Of a stretch of 64,000 bases of DNA, positions 7,602-16,871 are shown piece by piece. Origin of the DNA: Bin55 sp965116055 (GTDB taxonomy: Bacteria; Pseudomonadota; Gammaproteobacteria; Pseudomonadales; Azotimanducaceae). The stretch is taken from contig OZ220466.1 of assembly GCA_965116055.1 (NCBI GenBank), forward strand, positions 682,001-746,000. The letters are read 5' to 3'. A model generated the notes under the pieces. The model searched no databases. It was not told where the DNA came from and saw only the letters and a list, made by a program, of their open reading frames with translations. The position numbers and the translations under genes were made by a program. The first letter of the stretch is position 1. Every line of letters begins with the position of its first letter.

Positions 7602-9533
7602 ATGGCTGGCAAGATGATCGGTATTGACCTCGGCACAACTAACTCGTGCGTAGCAGTACTTCTTAACGATGAAGCCAAAATCATTGAAAATTCAGAGGGC
7701 GACCGCACGACCCCGTCAATCATTGCCTACACCGACAATGAGATACTCGTTGGCCAGAACGCTAAGCGCCAGGCAGTAACTAATCCTGATAACACGCTTT
7801 TTGCGATCAAGCGCCTGATTGGACGTCGCTTTGAGGATAGCGTCGTACAGAAAGACATTGATATGGTCCCTTACAAGATTGTCAAATCTGCCAACGGCGA
7901 TGCGTGGGTGTCGGTGAAAGGCGAAGAAATGGCCCCGCCTCAGGTCTCGGCTGAAGTTCTTAAGAAGATGAAGAAAACAGCTGAAGATTACCTTGGCGAA
8001 ACGGTTACCGACGCCGTCGTTACAGTACCGGCGTACTTTGACGATGCTCAACGCCAAGCTACTAAAGACGCAGGCAAGATTGCCGGGCTTGACGTCAAGC
8101 GGATCGTCAACGAACCGACCGCAGCTGCGTTGGCATATGGGATGGATCACAAGCGTGGCGACGCAAAAATCGTGGTTTATGACTTGGGCGGTGGTACGTT
8201 CGACGTGTCCATCATCGAAATTGCGGAAGTTGAAGGCGAGCATCAATTCGAAGTACTTTCAACCAACGGTGATACTTTTCTCGGTGGCGAGGACTTTGAT
8301 CTGCGCATCATTGAATATCTTGCAGAGGAGTTCAAAGCTCAAAACGGCATTGATCTACATAACGATCCTATCGCGCTGCAACGTCTCAAAGAGGCAGCGG
8401 AGACTGCAAAGATAGAACTTTCGACGAGTCAAGAAACGGACATTAATCTGCCCTACATCACGGCTGACCAAACCGGTCCTAAGCACTTGGTCATGAAATT
8501 GACGCGGTCCAAACTGGAGGCGCTAGTCGAAGAACTCGTCAACCGCACCTTGGAACCTTGCCGCGTAGCGTTATCCGATGCTGGCTTGACAGTTGGCGAC
8601 CTTGACGAAGTCATCCTGGTCGGGGGACAGACACGCATGCCGCTTGTGCAGCAAAAGGTACAGTCAATCTTTGGCCGTGAACCGCGCAAAGACGTAAACC
8701 CCGATGAGGCGATCGCTATGGGTGCGGCCATCCAAGGCGGCGTGCTCTCCGGTGATGTGAAAGATGTACTTTTACTCGACGTAACGCCTTTGTCGTTGGG
8801 TATCGAAACGCTTGGCGGCGTGATGTCGGTATTGATCGAAAAAAACACCACGATTCCAGCGCGCAAAGAACAAGTGTTTTCCACCGCCGAAGACAATCAA
8901 AGTGCGGTTACGATCCAAGTGCTGCAAGGCGAGCGCAAAGAAGCGCAGCACAACAAACTGTTAGGTCGCTTCGACTTGCAGGACATCCCTCCTGCACCGC
9001 GAGGAGTCCCGCAAATCGAAGTACGCTTTGATATTGACGCGAACGGGATTCTGAACGTCTCCGCGAAAGACCTTGCCACGAACAAGGAGCAGTCGATCGT
9101 GATCACTGCATCAAGCGGCTTATCGGCTGACGATATCGAAAAGATGGTACAAGATGCGGAAGCCCACAGCGCCGAAGACGAGAAGTTCCAAGAGCTGGTG
9201 AACTTGCGCAATCAAGCGGATGCGCTTGCCCACTCAACGCGTAAGACGTTAGAAGAACAAGGTGATAAGTCGTCGGAGTCAGAGAAGGCAGATATTCAGA
9301 AAGCGATTGAAGAACTCGAAGAAGCGGCAAAAGGCGATAACAAGGAGGCTATTGAAAACAAGCTCCAGAACTTGACGAAGGTTTCTGCCCCAGTCATTCA
9401 ACGGATGTACCAGGAAACAGCGGCGAATCAGCAGCAACAAGGTGGCACAAGTGCAAGTGCGGATGATGCTTCTGCTTCTGATGACACGTTGGATGCGGAC
9501 TTTGAAGAGGTCAAAGACCCCGATAAGAAGTAA
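7602..9533 (+). CDS. dnaK: Chaperone DnaK (Hsp70)
   Basis: DnaK is the ATP-driven Hsp70 chaperone. All 643 residues are standard: I-G-I-D-L-G-T-T-N-S at the N-terminus, the phosphate-2 motif V-Y-D-L-G-G-G-T-F-D-V-S, the adenosine motif I-L-V-G-G-Q-T-R-M-P, the D-V-T-P-L-S-L-G-I-E interdomain linker and the substrate-binding domain. The C-terminus is Gln/Ser/Ala-rich and ends near E-E-V-K-D. The start has a strong ribosome-binding site (AGAAGGA). It has its own heat-shock promoter and is followed by a hairpin before dnaJ. Confidence 0.98.
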   Translation: MAGKMIGIDLGTTNSCVAVLLNDEAKIIENSEGDRTTPSIIAYTDNEILVGQNAKRQAVTNPDNTLFAIKRLIGRRFEDSVVQKDIDMVPYKIVKSANGDAWVSVKGEEMAPPQVSAEVLKKMKKTAEDYLGETVTDAVVTVPAYFDDAQRQATKDAGKIAGLDVKRIVNEPTAAALAYGMDHKRGDAKIVVYDLGGGTFDVSIIEIAEVEGEHQFEVLSTNGDTFLGGEDFDLRIIEYLAEEFKAQNGIDLHNDPIALQRLKEAAETAKIELSTSQETDINLPYITADQTGPKHLVMKLTRSKLEALVEELVNRTLEPCRVALSDAGLTVGDLDEVILVGGQTRMPLVQQKVQSIFGREPRKDVNPDEAIAMGAAIQGGVLSGDVKDVLLLDVTPLSLGIETLGGVMSVLIEKNTTIPARKEQVFSTAEDNQSAVTIQVLQGERKEAQHNKLLGRFDLQDIPPAPRGVPQIEVRFDIDANGILNVSAKDLATNKEQSIVITASSGLSADDIEKMVQDAEAHSAEDEKFQELVNLRNQADALAHSTRKTLEEQGDKSSESEKADIQKAIEELEEAAKGDNKEAIENKLQNLTKVSAPVIQRMYQETAANQQQQGGTSASADDASASDDTLDADFEEVKDPDKK

Positions 9534-9576
9534 AGAAATAGCCGTGTGCCATTCAGCGTTACTGCATAATTCTGTC

Positions 9577-9614
9577 CCGAAGGATCGTGCCTTGAACCGT
9601 GGGCGATCCTTCGG
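9577..9614 (+). other. Inverted repeat between dnaK and dnaJ
   Basis: An 11-base perfect stem, CCGAAGGATCG (9577-9587) and its complement (9604-9614), encloses a 16-base loop. There is no T-tract after it, so it is not a typical intrinsic terminator. It may be an mRNA processing or stability element that sets the dnaK:dnaJ ratio. Confidence 0.65.
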
Positions 9615-9691
9615 TCATATTAGGCGGATGCAACGCGAAACTCCCGCCGTGCGCTGCATTGATGCATGCGTGGCTACCTGTATAACCAACG

Positions 9692-10852
9692 ATGTCTGAA
9701 GATTTCTACCAAGTGCTCGGCGTTCAACGCCACGCGAACGAGAGCGATATTAAGAAGGCATATCGTCGGTTAGCGATGAAGTACCATCCTGATCGCAGCG
9801 AAGGCAAATCGGATACCGACGAAGAAAACTTTAAAAAAGTTAATGAAGCATACGCCGTACTCTCCGACAAGGAGAAACGGGCGGTGTACGATCAATATGG
9901 CAAGGAGGGTCTTCAGGGTCAGTTTGGTTCGAATACATTCTCGTTTGGCGGTCGCGGATTTGAGGATGTATTTGGCGGCGGATTCGACGACATTTTCAGT
10001 AGTGTATTCGGTGGCCGTACGCGCTCGGCGAGAAGCCATGGGGGCGGCGAGCCAGGCGAAGATCTACAGTACGATCTAACCATTACGCTTGAGCAGGCTG
10101 CGCAGGGTGACCAAGTTGAAATTGACGTTGATGCCATGCGGCGCTGTGATACTTGCCACGGGTCGGGTGCGAAGCCCGGCACGGCGCCCAGGACTTGCCC
10201 GGCATGTAACGGTACCGGCCAGCAATTTATCAATCGAGGATTTCTAAGAGTCGCGTCCACTTGTAGTCACTGTCGAGGTACGGGTCAAGTGATTGACCAA
10301 CCCTGTCCAACATGCCACGGACAGGGTCGTCTACGCAAACACAAATCGCTTTCGGTCACGGTGCCGGCCGGCATAGATGACGGCATGCGACTCAAATTAC
10401 GTGGCGAAGGTTCTGATGGTTTGCGCGGCGGTCCAGCAGGCGACCTCTATATTCAGTTTTCTGTAAAGCCGCATGAGATTTTTGAACGTGACGGCCGAAA
10501 TTTGCATTGTCGAGTACCTGTCTCGTTCTCGAAGGCTGCCTTAGGTACGGATCTTGAAGTGCCGTCGCTAGACGGTAAATTGCGTATCAAAATACCAGAG
10601 GGCACACAGAGTGGTCGTGAATTCAGGTTGCGCGGTAAAGGCATGCCGTCGGTTCGTTCGCATGAACGACATGGTGATCTCATTTGCCAAGTCGTCATTG
10701 AAACGCCACAATCGTTGACTTCTAAGCAAAAAGACCTGTTAAAAGCGTTTCAAGAATCGCTGGACAGGAAGCCGAGTAAGCACAGCCCCACGCACCACAA
10801 TTGGTTCGAGAAGCTAAAGGGCTATTTCAACCACAATGGCATTGAAGGGTGA
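9692..10852 (+). CDS. dnaJ: Co-chaperone DnaJ (Hsp40)
   Basis: DnaJ delivers substrates to DnaK and stimulates its ATPase. The 386 residues hold the J domain with the H-P-D tripeptide (K-Y-H-P-D-R), a Gly/Phe-rich linker (G-G-R-G-F-E-D-V-F-G-G-G-F-D-D-I-F), four zinc-binding repeats (C-D-T-C-H-G-S-G, C-P-A-C-N-G-T-G, C-S-H-C-R-G-T-G, C-P-T-C-H-G-Q-G) and the C-terminal substrate-binding domains. Its TGA overlaps the GTG start of dapB (GTGA). Confidence 0.97.
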   Translation: MSEDFYQVLGVQRHANESDIKKAYRRLAMKYHPDRSEGKSDTDEENFKKVNEAYAVLSDKEKRAVYDQYGKEGLQGQFGSNTFSFGGRGFEDVFGGGFDDIFSSVFGGRTRSARSHGGGEPGEDLQYDLTITLEQAAQGDQVEIDVDAMRRCDTCHGSGAKPGTAPRTCPACNGTGQQFINRGFLRVASTCSHCRGTGQVIDQPCPTCHGQGRLRKHKSLSVTVPAGIDDGMRLKLRGEGSDGLRGGPAGDLYIQFSVKPHEIFERDGRNLHCRVPVSFSKAALGTDLEVPSLDGKLRIKIPEGTQSGREFRLRGKGMPSVRSHERHGDLICQVVIETPQSLTSKQKDLLKAFQESLDRKPSKHSPTHHNWFEKLKGYFNHNGIEG

Positions 10853-11664
10853 TCCACGTTGGCATTTGTGGGGCTGCCGGACAGATGGGCTGCACGATTA
10901 CGCAGCTGATTGAAGCCAACGAAGACTTGAACCTCACTAGTGCATGCGAACATCCTAATAGCGGCGCGATAGGGCGCGATTGTGGTGAGGTCGCTGGGGT
11001 CGGTTCGGTCGGTGTCGAGATATCGGACGACATTGAGAGCACGGTGCGTGAATGCGATGTGTTGGTGGACTTCAGCCACGCAGATAGCACGACACATATC
11101 GCGGCGCATTGTGTTCGACTAGGCAAAGGGCTTGTTATTGGGACGACCGGACATTCCGATGAGCAGCTCGCCGAAATCAAGTCGTCCGCAGCATCTACTC
11201 CGGTACTCATGTCGCCGAATATGAGTATCGGCGTAAACGTCATGTTCAATCTAGTCGCGATGGCGACCAAAGCGCTCAGCGATGTCGATATAGAGATTTT
11301 TGAAACGCATCACGCACTGAAGAATGATTCGCCTTCCGGTACGGCCATACGTTTAGGTGAAGTCGTTGCTGATGCGAGAGGCGTAAAACTTGACGAAAAA
11401 GCTGTGCATGGCCGGGTTGGTTATACAGGTCAGCGTGAGCGGGGGACTATCGGTTTTCATTCAGCCAGAGGCGGCGATATCGTCGGCGAGCATACGGTGA
11501 TCTATGCTGGGATTGGCGAACGTGTCGAAGTCACCCACCGAGCGCAAAGCCGCGCTAATTTCGGTGCCGGGGCCATTCGCGCGGTGCGTTTCATCGCGGC
11601 AAAAATGGCTGATCATCAGACCGGTTTTTACGATATGGATAGTGTGCTGGGGCTTGAGTCTTAA
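10849..11664 (+). CDS. dapB: 4-hydroxy-tetrahydrodipicolinate reductase
   Basis: DapB carries out the NAD(P)H-dependent reduction step of the diaminopimelate/lysine pathway. The 271 residues begin with the nucleotide-binding loop V-G-I-C-G-A-A-G-Q-M-G. They include the catalytic/substrate region E-T-H-H-A-L-K-N-D-S-P-S-G-T-A, where Ser replaces the Ala seen in most homologues (D-A-P-S-G-T-A). The start is GTG overlapping the dnaJ stop by four bases. The dnaJ-dapB-carA-carB-greA order is conserved in gamma- and betaproteobacteria. Confidence 0.95.
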   Translation: MIHVGICGAAGQMGCTITQLIEANEDLNLTSACEHPNSGAIGRDCGEVAGVGSVGVEISDDIESTVRECDVLVDFSHADSTTHIAAHCVRLGKGLVIGTTGHSDEQLAEIKSSAASTPVLMSPNMSIGVNVMFNLVAMATKALSDVDIEIFETHHALKNDSPSGTAIRLGEVVADARGVKLDEKAVHGRVGYTGQRERGTIGFHSARGGDIVGEHTVIYAGIGERVEVTHRAQSRANFGAGAIRAVRFIAAKMADHQTGFYDMDSVLGLES

Positions 11665-11682
11665 ACTCGTGATTTTTGATTT

Positions 11683-11710
11683 AAAAGAGGAGATTTCTCC
11701 TCTTTTTTTT
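11683..11710 (+). terminator. Intrinsic terminator after dapB
   Basis: A 10-base stem (AAAAGAGGAG with its complement) around a four-base ATTT loop runs into a T-tract. It separates dapB from carA. Because it lies in the short leader before carA, attenuation of carAB is also possible. Confidence 0.8.
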
Positions 11711-11751
11711 AATCTGTATTTACCGTTTTGCACAACTTGCCTATGGCCGGC

Positions 11752-12900
11752 ATGACACCAGCGATCCTCGCCTTGGCTGATGGAACGATCTTCCACGGAC
11801 AATCCATAGGTGTGGACGGACATGCAGTAGGTGAAGTCGTATTCAATACCTCAATGACGGGGTATCAGGAGATTCTGACGGATCCGTCTTACATGCGCCA
11901 GCTTGTCACACTGACATACCCGCACATTGGAAACACTGGCACGAATGGAGTTGATTTCGAGTCGACGCGCGCGTGGGCAGAAGGGTTGGTCATTCGCGAT
12001 CTACCGGTCCGTTCGTCGAGTCGGCGCGAGCAAGCCTCGTTGACTACTTTTTTACGACGTCAGAACTTGGTTGCGATCGCGGATATCGATACACGCAAAC
12101 TCACGCGAAGGATCCGCGAGAGCGGTGCAATGGGGGGTTGTATTAGTGCAGGATCGGACGCGGATGAAACAAGTGCAATCGAACAAGCCCGGATATTTCC
12201 TGGATTGAATGACATGGATTTAGCCAAGCTCGCGTCCCGCCAGGAGGTTATGGCATGGACGGAAGGCAGTTGGTATAGCGAGCATGGGACCGAACGATTT
12301 CGAACACCCGTCGGTACGGGGTACCGAGTGGTGGCATATGACTTCGGCGTCAAGACCAACATACTGCGTTTGCTGGTCGATCGGGACTGTGAAGTCATTG
12401 TGGTGCCTGCTACGACCAAGGCTCATGAGGCGCTCGCATACGAACCGGACGGGATTTTCTTGTCGAACGGTCCTGGCGACCCTGAACCATGTGACTACGC
12501 CGTTGAAGCAATTCAGCACTTTCTTGATTTAGGACTACCGATATTTGGTATTTGTCTCGGTTATCAACTACTAGCCTTGGCAAGCGGTGCACAGACCGTC
12601 AAGATGCCGTATGGCCACCATGGCGCCAACCATCCAGTCTTCGATCTTGACGCAGAAACTGTGATCATTACGAGTCAGAATCATGGTTTTGCGGTTGATC
12701 GTGAATCCCTGCCTAAAAACTTACGTGTAACGCACATTTCTTTATTTGATAAGACGCTGCAAGGCATTGTTCGAACGGATGTTCCTGCTTTCGGCTTCCA
12801 AGGGCATCCTGAGGCAAGCCCCGGACCGCAAGACTGCGGGTTTTTGTTCGACCGGTTTGTCGAGTTGATGCATGAACACAAGCACATGACGCATGCCTAA
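11752..12900 (+). CDS. carA: Carbamoyl-phosphate synthase small (glutaminase) subunit
   Basis: CarA hydrolyses glutamine and feeds ammonia to CarB for carbamoyl phosphate synthesis (arginine and pyrimidines). The N-terminal domain begins P-A-I-L-A-L-A-D-G-T-I-F-H-G. The class I amidotransferase domain has the nucleophile Cys268 in G-I-C-L-G-Y-Q and the His352/Glu354 pair in G-H-P-E-A-S-P-G-P. I chose the ATG at 11752 because homologues start just before P-A-I-L-A-L. An ATG at 11743 would add three residues. Neither has a strong ribosome-binding site. The end overlaps carB by eight bases. Confidence 0.95.
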   Translation: MTPAILALADGTIFHGQSIGVDGHAVGEVVFNTSMTGYQEILTDPSYMRQLVTLTYPHIGNTGTNGVDFESTRAWAEGLVIRDLPVRSSSRREQASLTTFLRRQNLVAIADIDTRKLTRRIRESGAMGGCISAGSDADETSAIEQARIFPGLNDMDLAKLASRQEVMAWTEGSWYSEHGTERFRTPVGTGYRVVAYDFGVKTNILRLLVDRDCEVIVVPATTKAHEALAYEPDGIFLSNGPGDPEPCDYAVEAIQHFLDLGLPIFGICLGYQLLALASGAQTVKMPYGHHGANHPVFDLDAETVIITSQNHGFAVDRESLPKNLRVTHISLFDKTLQGIVRTDVPAFGFQGHPEASPGPQDCGFLFDRFVELMHEHKHMTHA

Positions 12901-15900
12901 GCGCACCGACATTGAATCGGTACTGATTCTTGGCGCAGGGCCGATTGTGATCGGTCAAGCCTGTGAGTTTGACTACTCTGGTGCTCAAGCATGTAAAGCC
13001 CTTCAAGAGGAAGGCTACAAAGTCATCCTGGTGAACTCAAACCCGGCGACCATCATGACCGATCCGTCAATGGCTGCACGCACCTATGTTGAACCTGTTG
13101 AATGGCGGACGGTCGCGCAAATCATCCAACGTGAACGTCCAGACACCCTATTGCCTACGATGGGTGGTCAAACCGCCTTGAATTGCGCGCTTGATCTTGT
13201 GCGCGAGGGCGTGTTAGACCGCTTCGGAGTCGAACTGATCGGGGCGAGTAAGGAAGCTATCGACAAAGCAGAAGATCGCGAGTTATTCGACCAAGCGATG
13301 GCCCGAATCGGGTTGGAGACCGCCCGATCGGGTATAGCGCACAATCTTGAGGATGCCTTGCAAGTCCAGAAGCTTGTGGATTACCCATGCGTCATTCGAC
13401 CTTCGTTCACGCTAGGCGGATCGGGTGGAGGTATCGCATACAACGAAGATGAATTCATAGAGATTTGTGCGCGCGGGCTGGATCTCTCCCCTACGAATGA
13501 ACTTTTGATTGACGAGTCGTTGCTCGGTTGGAAAGAGTTTGAAATGGAGGTCGTGCGCGATCGTAAGGACAACTGCATCATCATTTGTTCCATTGAGAAC
13601 ATTGATGCGATGGGGGTTCATACGGGCGATTCCATGACGGTAGCGCCGGCCCAAACGCTCACTGATAAGGAATATCAGATCATGCGCAATGCATCGATTG
13701 CGGTATTGCGCGAGATCGGGGTAGAAACAGGTGGTTCCAATGTGCAATTTGCATTGGATCCAACCAGTGAGCGCATGATCGTGGTCGAGATGAACCCGCG
13801 CGTGTCGCGTTCTTCGGCGTTAGCATCGAAGGCTACCGGCTTTCCGATAGCGAAAGTCGCGGCGAAATTAGCCGTAGGATACACATTAGACGAGTTAGAT
13901 AACGAAATCACCGGGGCAACACCTGCTTCGTTCGAGCCTTCCATTGATTACGTAGTGACGAAATTACCGCGATTCGCATTCGAAAAGTTCGAGCAGGCGG
14001 ACGATCGCTTAACGACTCAGATGAAGTCAGTAGGCGAATCAATGGCGTTCGGGCGAACGTTTAAGGAATCGCTACAGAAAGCGTTACGTAGTACGGAGAC
14101 GAATTTAACCGGTCTCAATTCGATCATTAGCGTGCAAACTGCAGACGATAAACGCCAATTGATTGCAAATCTCCGTCAACCGGGTGCAGATCGATTGCAA
14201 TATATCGGCGACGGTTTCCGCTATGGCTTCAGCGTCGACGAACTTTACGACATGACGTCGATTGATCCTTGGTTTTTAGCACAGATTGAAGATTTGATTC
14301 GTACGGAAGGCGACTTAGCAGGTCGTACGTTAAGTTCAATAGACGCAAGCGGTTGGCGTCGATTAAAAAGAGATGGGTTTAGTGATGCTCGTATTGCTGA
14401 ACTCCTCGGTGCGGTAGAGACGCAAGTTCGTGAACATCGCCTAGCACAAGGCGTCAAACCGGTCTACAAACGCGTCGACACGTGTGCAGCCGAATTTTCC
14501 GCGGCTACGGCGTATCTATATTCGACTTACGAAGACGAATGTGAAGCTAATCCGAGCAGCCGTAAAAAGATCATGGTGCTTGGAGGCGGGCCGAATCGCA
14601 TCGGCCAGGGCATTGAATTTGATTACTGTTGCGTGCATGCTGTTATGGCGATGCGTGAAGATGGCTACGAGACCATCATGGTGAATTGCAATCCGGAAAC
14701 CGTATCGACCGATTATGACACCTCAGACCGACTGTATTTCGAACCAGTCACGCTTGAGGATGTGCTTGCAATTGTGGATGTCGAACGCCCGGACGGTGTC
14801 ATCGTTCAATTCGGCGGTCAGACCCCGCTTAAACTGGTCAATCAGCTGACCGAATTTGGTGTAAAAATTATCGGTACGGACTCAAATGCCATTGCAAAAG
14901 CTGAAGACCGTGAACTGTTCAAGCAGCTTATAGAACGTATCGGTTTGAAGCAACCGAAAAACTGTACCGTATCCTCAATCAAGGAAGGATTAGCGGCTGC
15001 AGGCGATATTGGCTATCCGATCGTTGTAAGACCGAGTTTTGTACTAGGCGGTCGGGCTATGGAGATCGTGTACAACGATCGCGAATTGAGCATGTATCTC
15101 AAAAACGCATTACCCGAATCCCATGCAGCGCCAGTTTTACTTGATCGCTTTCTAGATCAGGCAGTCGAGGTGGATGTCGAAGTTGTAGCGGATGGATCTG
15201 AAGTCGTTGTTAGTGCGATTATGCAACATATTGAGCAAGCTGGAGTGCATTCAGGCGATTCGGCGTGCTCATTGCCTCCCCATGACCTTGACGAAACAAT
15301 TCAGGGACGCATTCGTGAACAAGCGGTTGCATTGGCGAAGGAACTACATGTCGTTGGATTGATGAACGTACAAATGGCGATCCAACAAAACGAAATCTAT
15401 ATATTGGAAGTCAACCCACGCGCATCTCGGACAGTACCATTCGTCTCGAAATGCATCGGTACGTCCCTAGCGAAGGTGGCGGTTCGCTGCATGGTCGGAC
15501 AATCAATACGCAGTCAAGGGTATGTCAATGGCGTGCAATTGAATCACATATGTGTCAAAGAATCGGTGTTTCCGTTTACGAAATTCCCAGGCGTCGATCC
15601 AATCTTAGGCCCTGAAATGAAGTCCACAGGCGAGGTCATGGGTGTCGGCAAAACTTTTTCCGAAGCCTTTTTCAAAGCGTCACTGGCGGCGGGTGTGACG
15701 TTGCCTTGTAACGGTCTTGCCTTTGTAAGCGTGAAAACTTCAGATCGACCTTTTGTTGCCGCGATGGGTCGTGCACTGGTTGAGCTCAATTTCGATATTG
15801 TGGCTACGCGCGGCACGGCGGAGATATTAGCCCAGGCAGGAATCGAAGCGGAGCGGGTGAATAAAGTGACCGAAGGCCGGCCAGATGTATCGGATCTGAT

Positions 15901-16111
15901 TCAAAATCGAGATGTCAAATTGATCATTAATACCACGGAAGGCCGTCAGTCTATCGTGGATTCCGCGGTCATTCGACGATTGGCTCTAAAAAACAAGATT
16001 ACATATACCACGACGCTTGCTGGTGGGATGGCGATTTGCTCGGCAATTCGAGATGGTCGCTCGGATCAGGTTCGCCCATTGCAAGAACTACATGAGGCGC
16101 TGACGACATGA
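12893..16111 (+). CDS. carB: Carbamoyl-phosphate synthase large subunit
   Basis: CarB makes carbamoyl phosphate from bicarbonate, ammonia and two ATP. The 1072 residues contain the usual duplicated architecture: a first ATP-grasp half (about 1-400), an oligomerisation region (to about 550), a second ATP-grasp half (to about 935) and a C-terminal MGS-like allosteric domain. Signature segments include L-G-A-G-P-I-V-I-G-Q-A-C-E-F-D-Y-S-G and, in the second half, L-G-G-G-P-N-R-I-G-Q-G-I-E-F-D-Y-C. It overlaps carA upstream and greA downstream (ATGA), so the three are probably one operon. Confidence 0.98.
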   Translation: MPKRTDIESVLILGAGPIVIGQACEFDYSGAQACKALQEEGYKVILVNSNPATIMTDPSMAARTYVEPVEWRTVAQIIQRERPDTLLPTMGGQTALNCALDLVREGVLDRFGVELIGASKEAIDKAEDRELFDQAMARIGLETARSGIAHNLEDALQVQKLVDYPCVIRPSFTLGGSGGGIAYNEDEFIEICARGLDLSPTNELLIDESLLGWKEFEMEVVRDRKDNCIIICSIENIDAMGVHTGDSMTVAPAQTLTDKEYQIMRNASIAVLREIGVETGGSNVQFALDPTSERMIVVEMNPRVSRSSALASKATGFPIAKVAAKLAVGYTLDELDNEITGATPASFEPSIDYVVTKLPRFAFEKFEQADDRLTTQMKSVGESMAFGRTFKESLQKALRSTETNLTGLNSIISVQTADDKRQLIANLRQPGADRLQYIGDGFRYGFSVDELYDMTSIDPWFLAQIEDLIRTEGDLAGRTLSSIDASGWRRLKRDGFSDARIAELLGAVETQVREHRLAQGVKPVYKRVDTCAAEFSAATAYLYSTYEDECEANPSSRKKIMVLGGGPNRIGQGIEFDYCCVHAVMAMREDGYETIMVNCNPETVSTDYDTSDRLYFEPVTLEDVLAIVDVERPDGVIVQFGGQTPLKLVNQLTEFGVKIIGTDSNAIAKAEDRELFKQLIERIGLKQPKNCTVSSIKEGLAAAGDIGYPIVVRPSFVLGGRAMEIVYNDRELSMYLKNALPESHAAPVLLDRFLDQAVEVDVEVVADGSEVVVSAIMQHIEQAGVHSGDSACSLPPHDLDETIQGRIREQAVALAKELHVVGLMNVQMAIQQNEIYILEVNPRASRTVPFVSKCIGTSLAKVAVRCMVGQSIRSQGYVNGVQLNHICVKESVFPFTKFPGVDPILGPEMKSTGEVMGVGKTFSEAFFKASLAAGVTLPCNGLAFVSVKTSDRPFVAAMGRALVELNFDIVATRGTAEILAQAGIEAERVNKVTEGRPDVSDLIQNRDVKLIINTTEGRQSIVDSAVIRRLALKNKITYTTTLAGGMAICSAIRDGRSDQVRPLQELHEALTT

Positions 16112-16578
16112 AAATACCTATGACCCTAAATGGTCAATCGCAATTACGCGAAGAACTAGCACGTTTGGAGTCGTCTCTAAGTGAAATCGCCGCGGCCATT
16201 GGCGATGCGATTAAACTGGGTGACTTAAGTGAAAATGCGGATTATCACGCAAATAAGGAAAAGCAGGGTCTCGTCTTGGCGAAGATTCGCCGTATTAAGT
16301 CGCGATTGGCGAGTGCACAAGTCATTGATGTTCGCAAGCTAGCAGTAAGCAATCGAGTAGTTTTTGGTACGACTGTCACGATCCTCAATCTTGATTCTGG
16401 TGATCGGCAGGTATATCAAATTGTTGGTGAAGACGAAGCGGACGTTTCCTCCCAAAAACTATCGATCACAACGCCAGTAGCAAGAGCGATGATAACGCAA
16501 GAACAAGGTGATACGATTGAAGTAGCTGGGCAAGATCGAATTGTTAGATATAAAATCGAAAAGGTTCAATATATATAA
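16108..16578 (+). CDS. greA: Transcript cleavage factor GreA
   Basis: GreA rescues backtracked RNA polymerase by stimulating cleavage of the nascent RNA. The 156-residue protein has the N-terminal antiparallel coiled coil, with the acidic tip signature L-G-D-L-S-E-N-A-D-Y-H-A near residues 37-48. The C-terminal FKBP-like domain follows. It is the last gene of carA-carB-greA and starts inside the carB stop (ATGA). The rlmE gene often found next, before ftsH, is absent. Confidence 0.96.
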   Translation: MKIPMTLNGQSQLREELARLESSLSEIAAAIGDAIKLGDLSENADYHANKEKQGLVLAKIRRIKSRLASAQVIDVRKLAVSNRVVFGTTVTILNLDSGDRQVYQIVGEDEADVSSQKLSITTPVARAMITQEQGDTIEVAGQDRIVRYKIEKVQYI

Positions 16579-16871
16579 CTGTCGTATGATATTTTTAATT
16601 ATGTTTTATTTTGTTCGATATAAAAGATAAAACATGGATTCTATTCAAGCGGATCATGTTGTTGCATAGGAATGGATGCCCTATGAACATAGAAGTTTTC
16701 ATACATTATGAAACTAAATCGATAGATTGTTGTCATATAGATACTGCGTCACTAGCCCATACAAAGACAAATCAACAAAAAGTATGAAAAAATGACCATT
16801 CTCTTATCTCTTGGTAGCGATGGTTATGCTATGATTATGAGCGATTTACGGCAATTCCCGCGGTGTGAGCC
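16579..16871. other. AT-rich gap with inverted repeat between greA and ftsH
   Basis: About 290 bases with no gene, clearly richer in A+T than the flanks. A perfect nine-base inverted repeat, ATGTTTTAT (16601-16609) and its complement (16627-16635), lies just after greA and could be a weak terminator. Poorly defined promoter-like boxes (TATGCT, TATGAT) lie 30-45 bases before ftsH. In many relatives this position holds rlmE/ftsJ or yhbY. I see no remnant of either. Confidence 0.45.
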
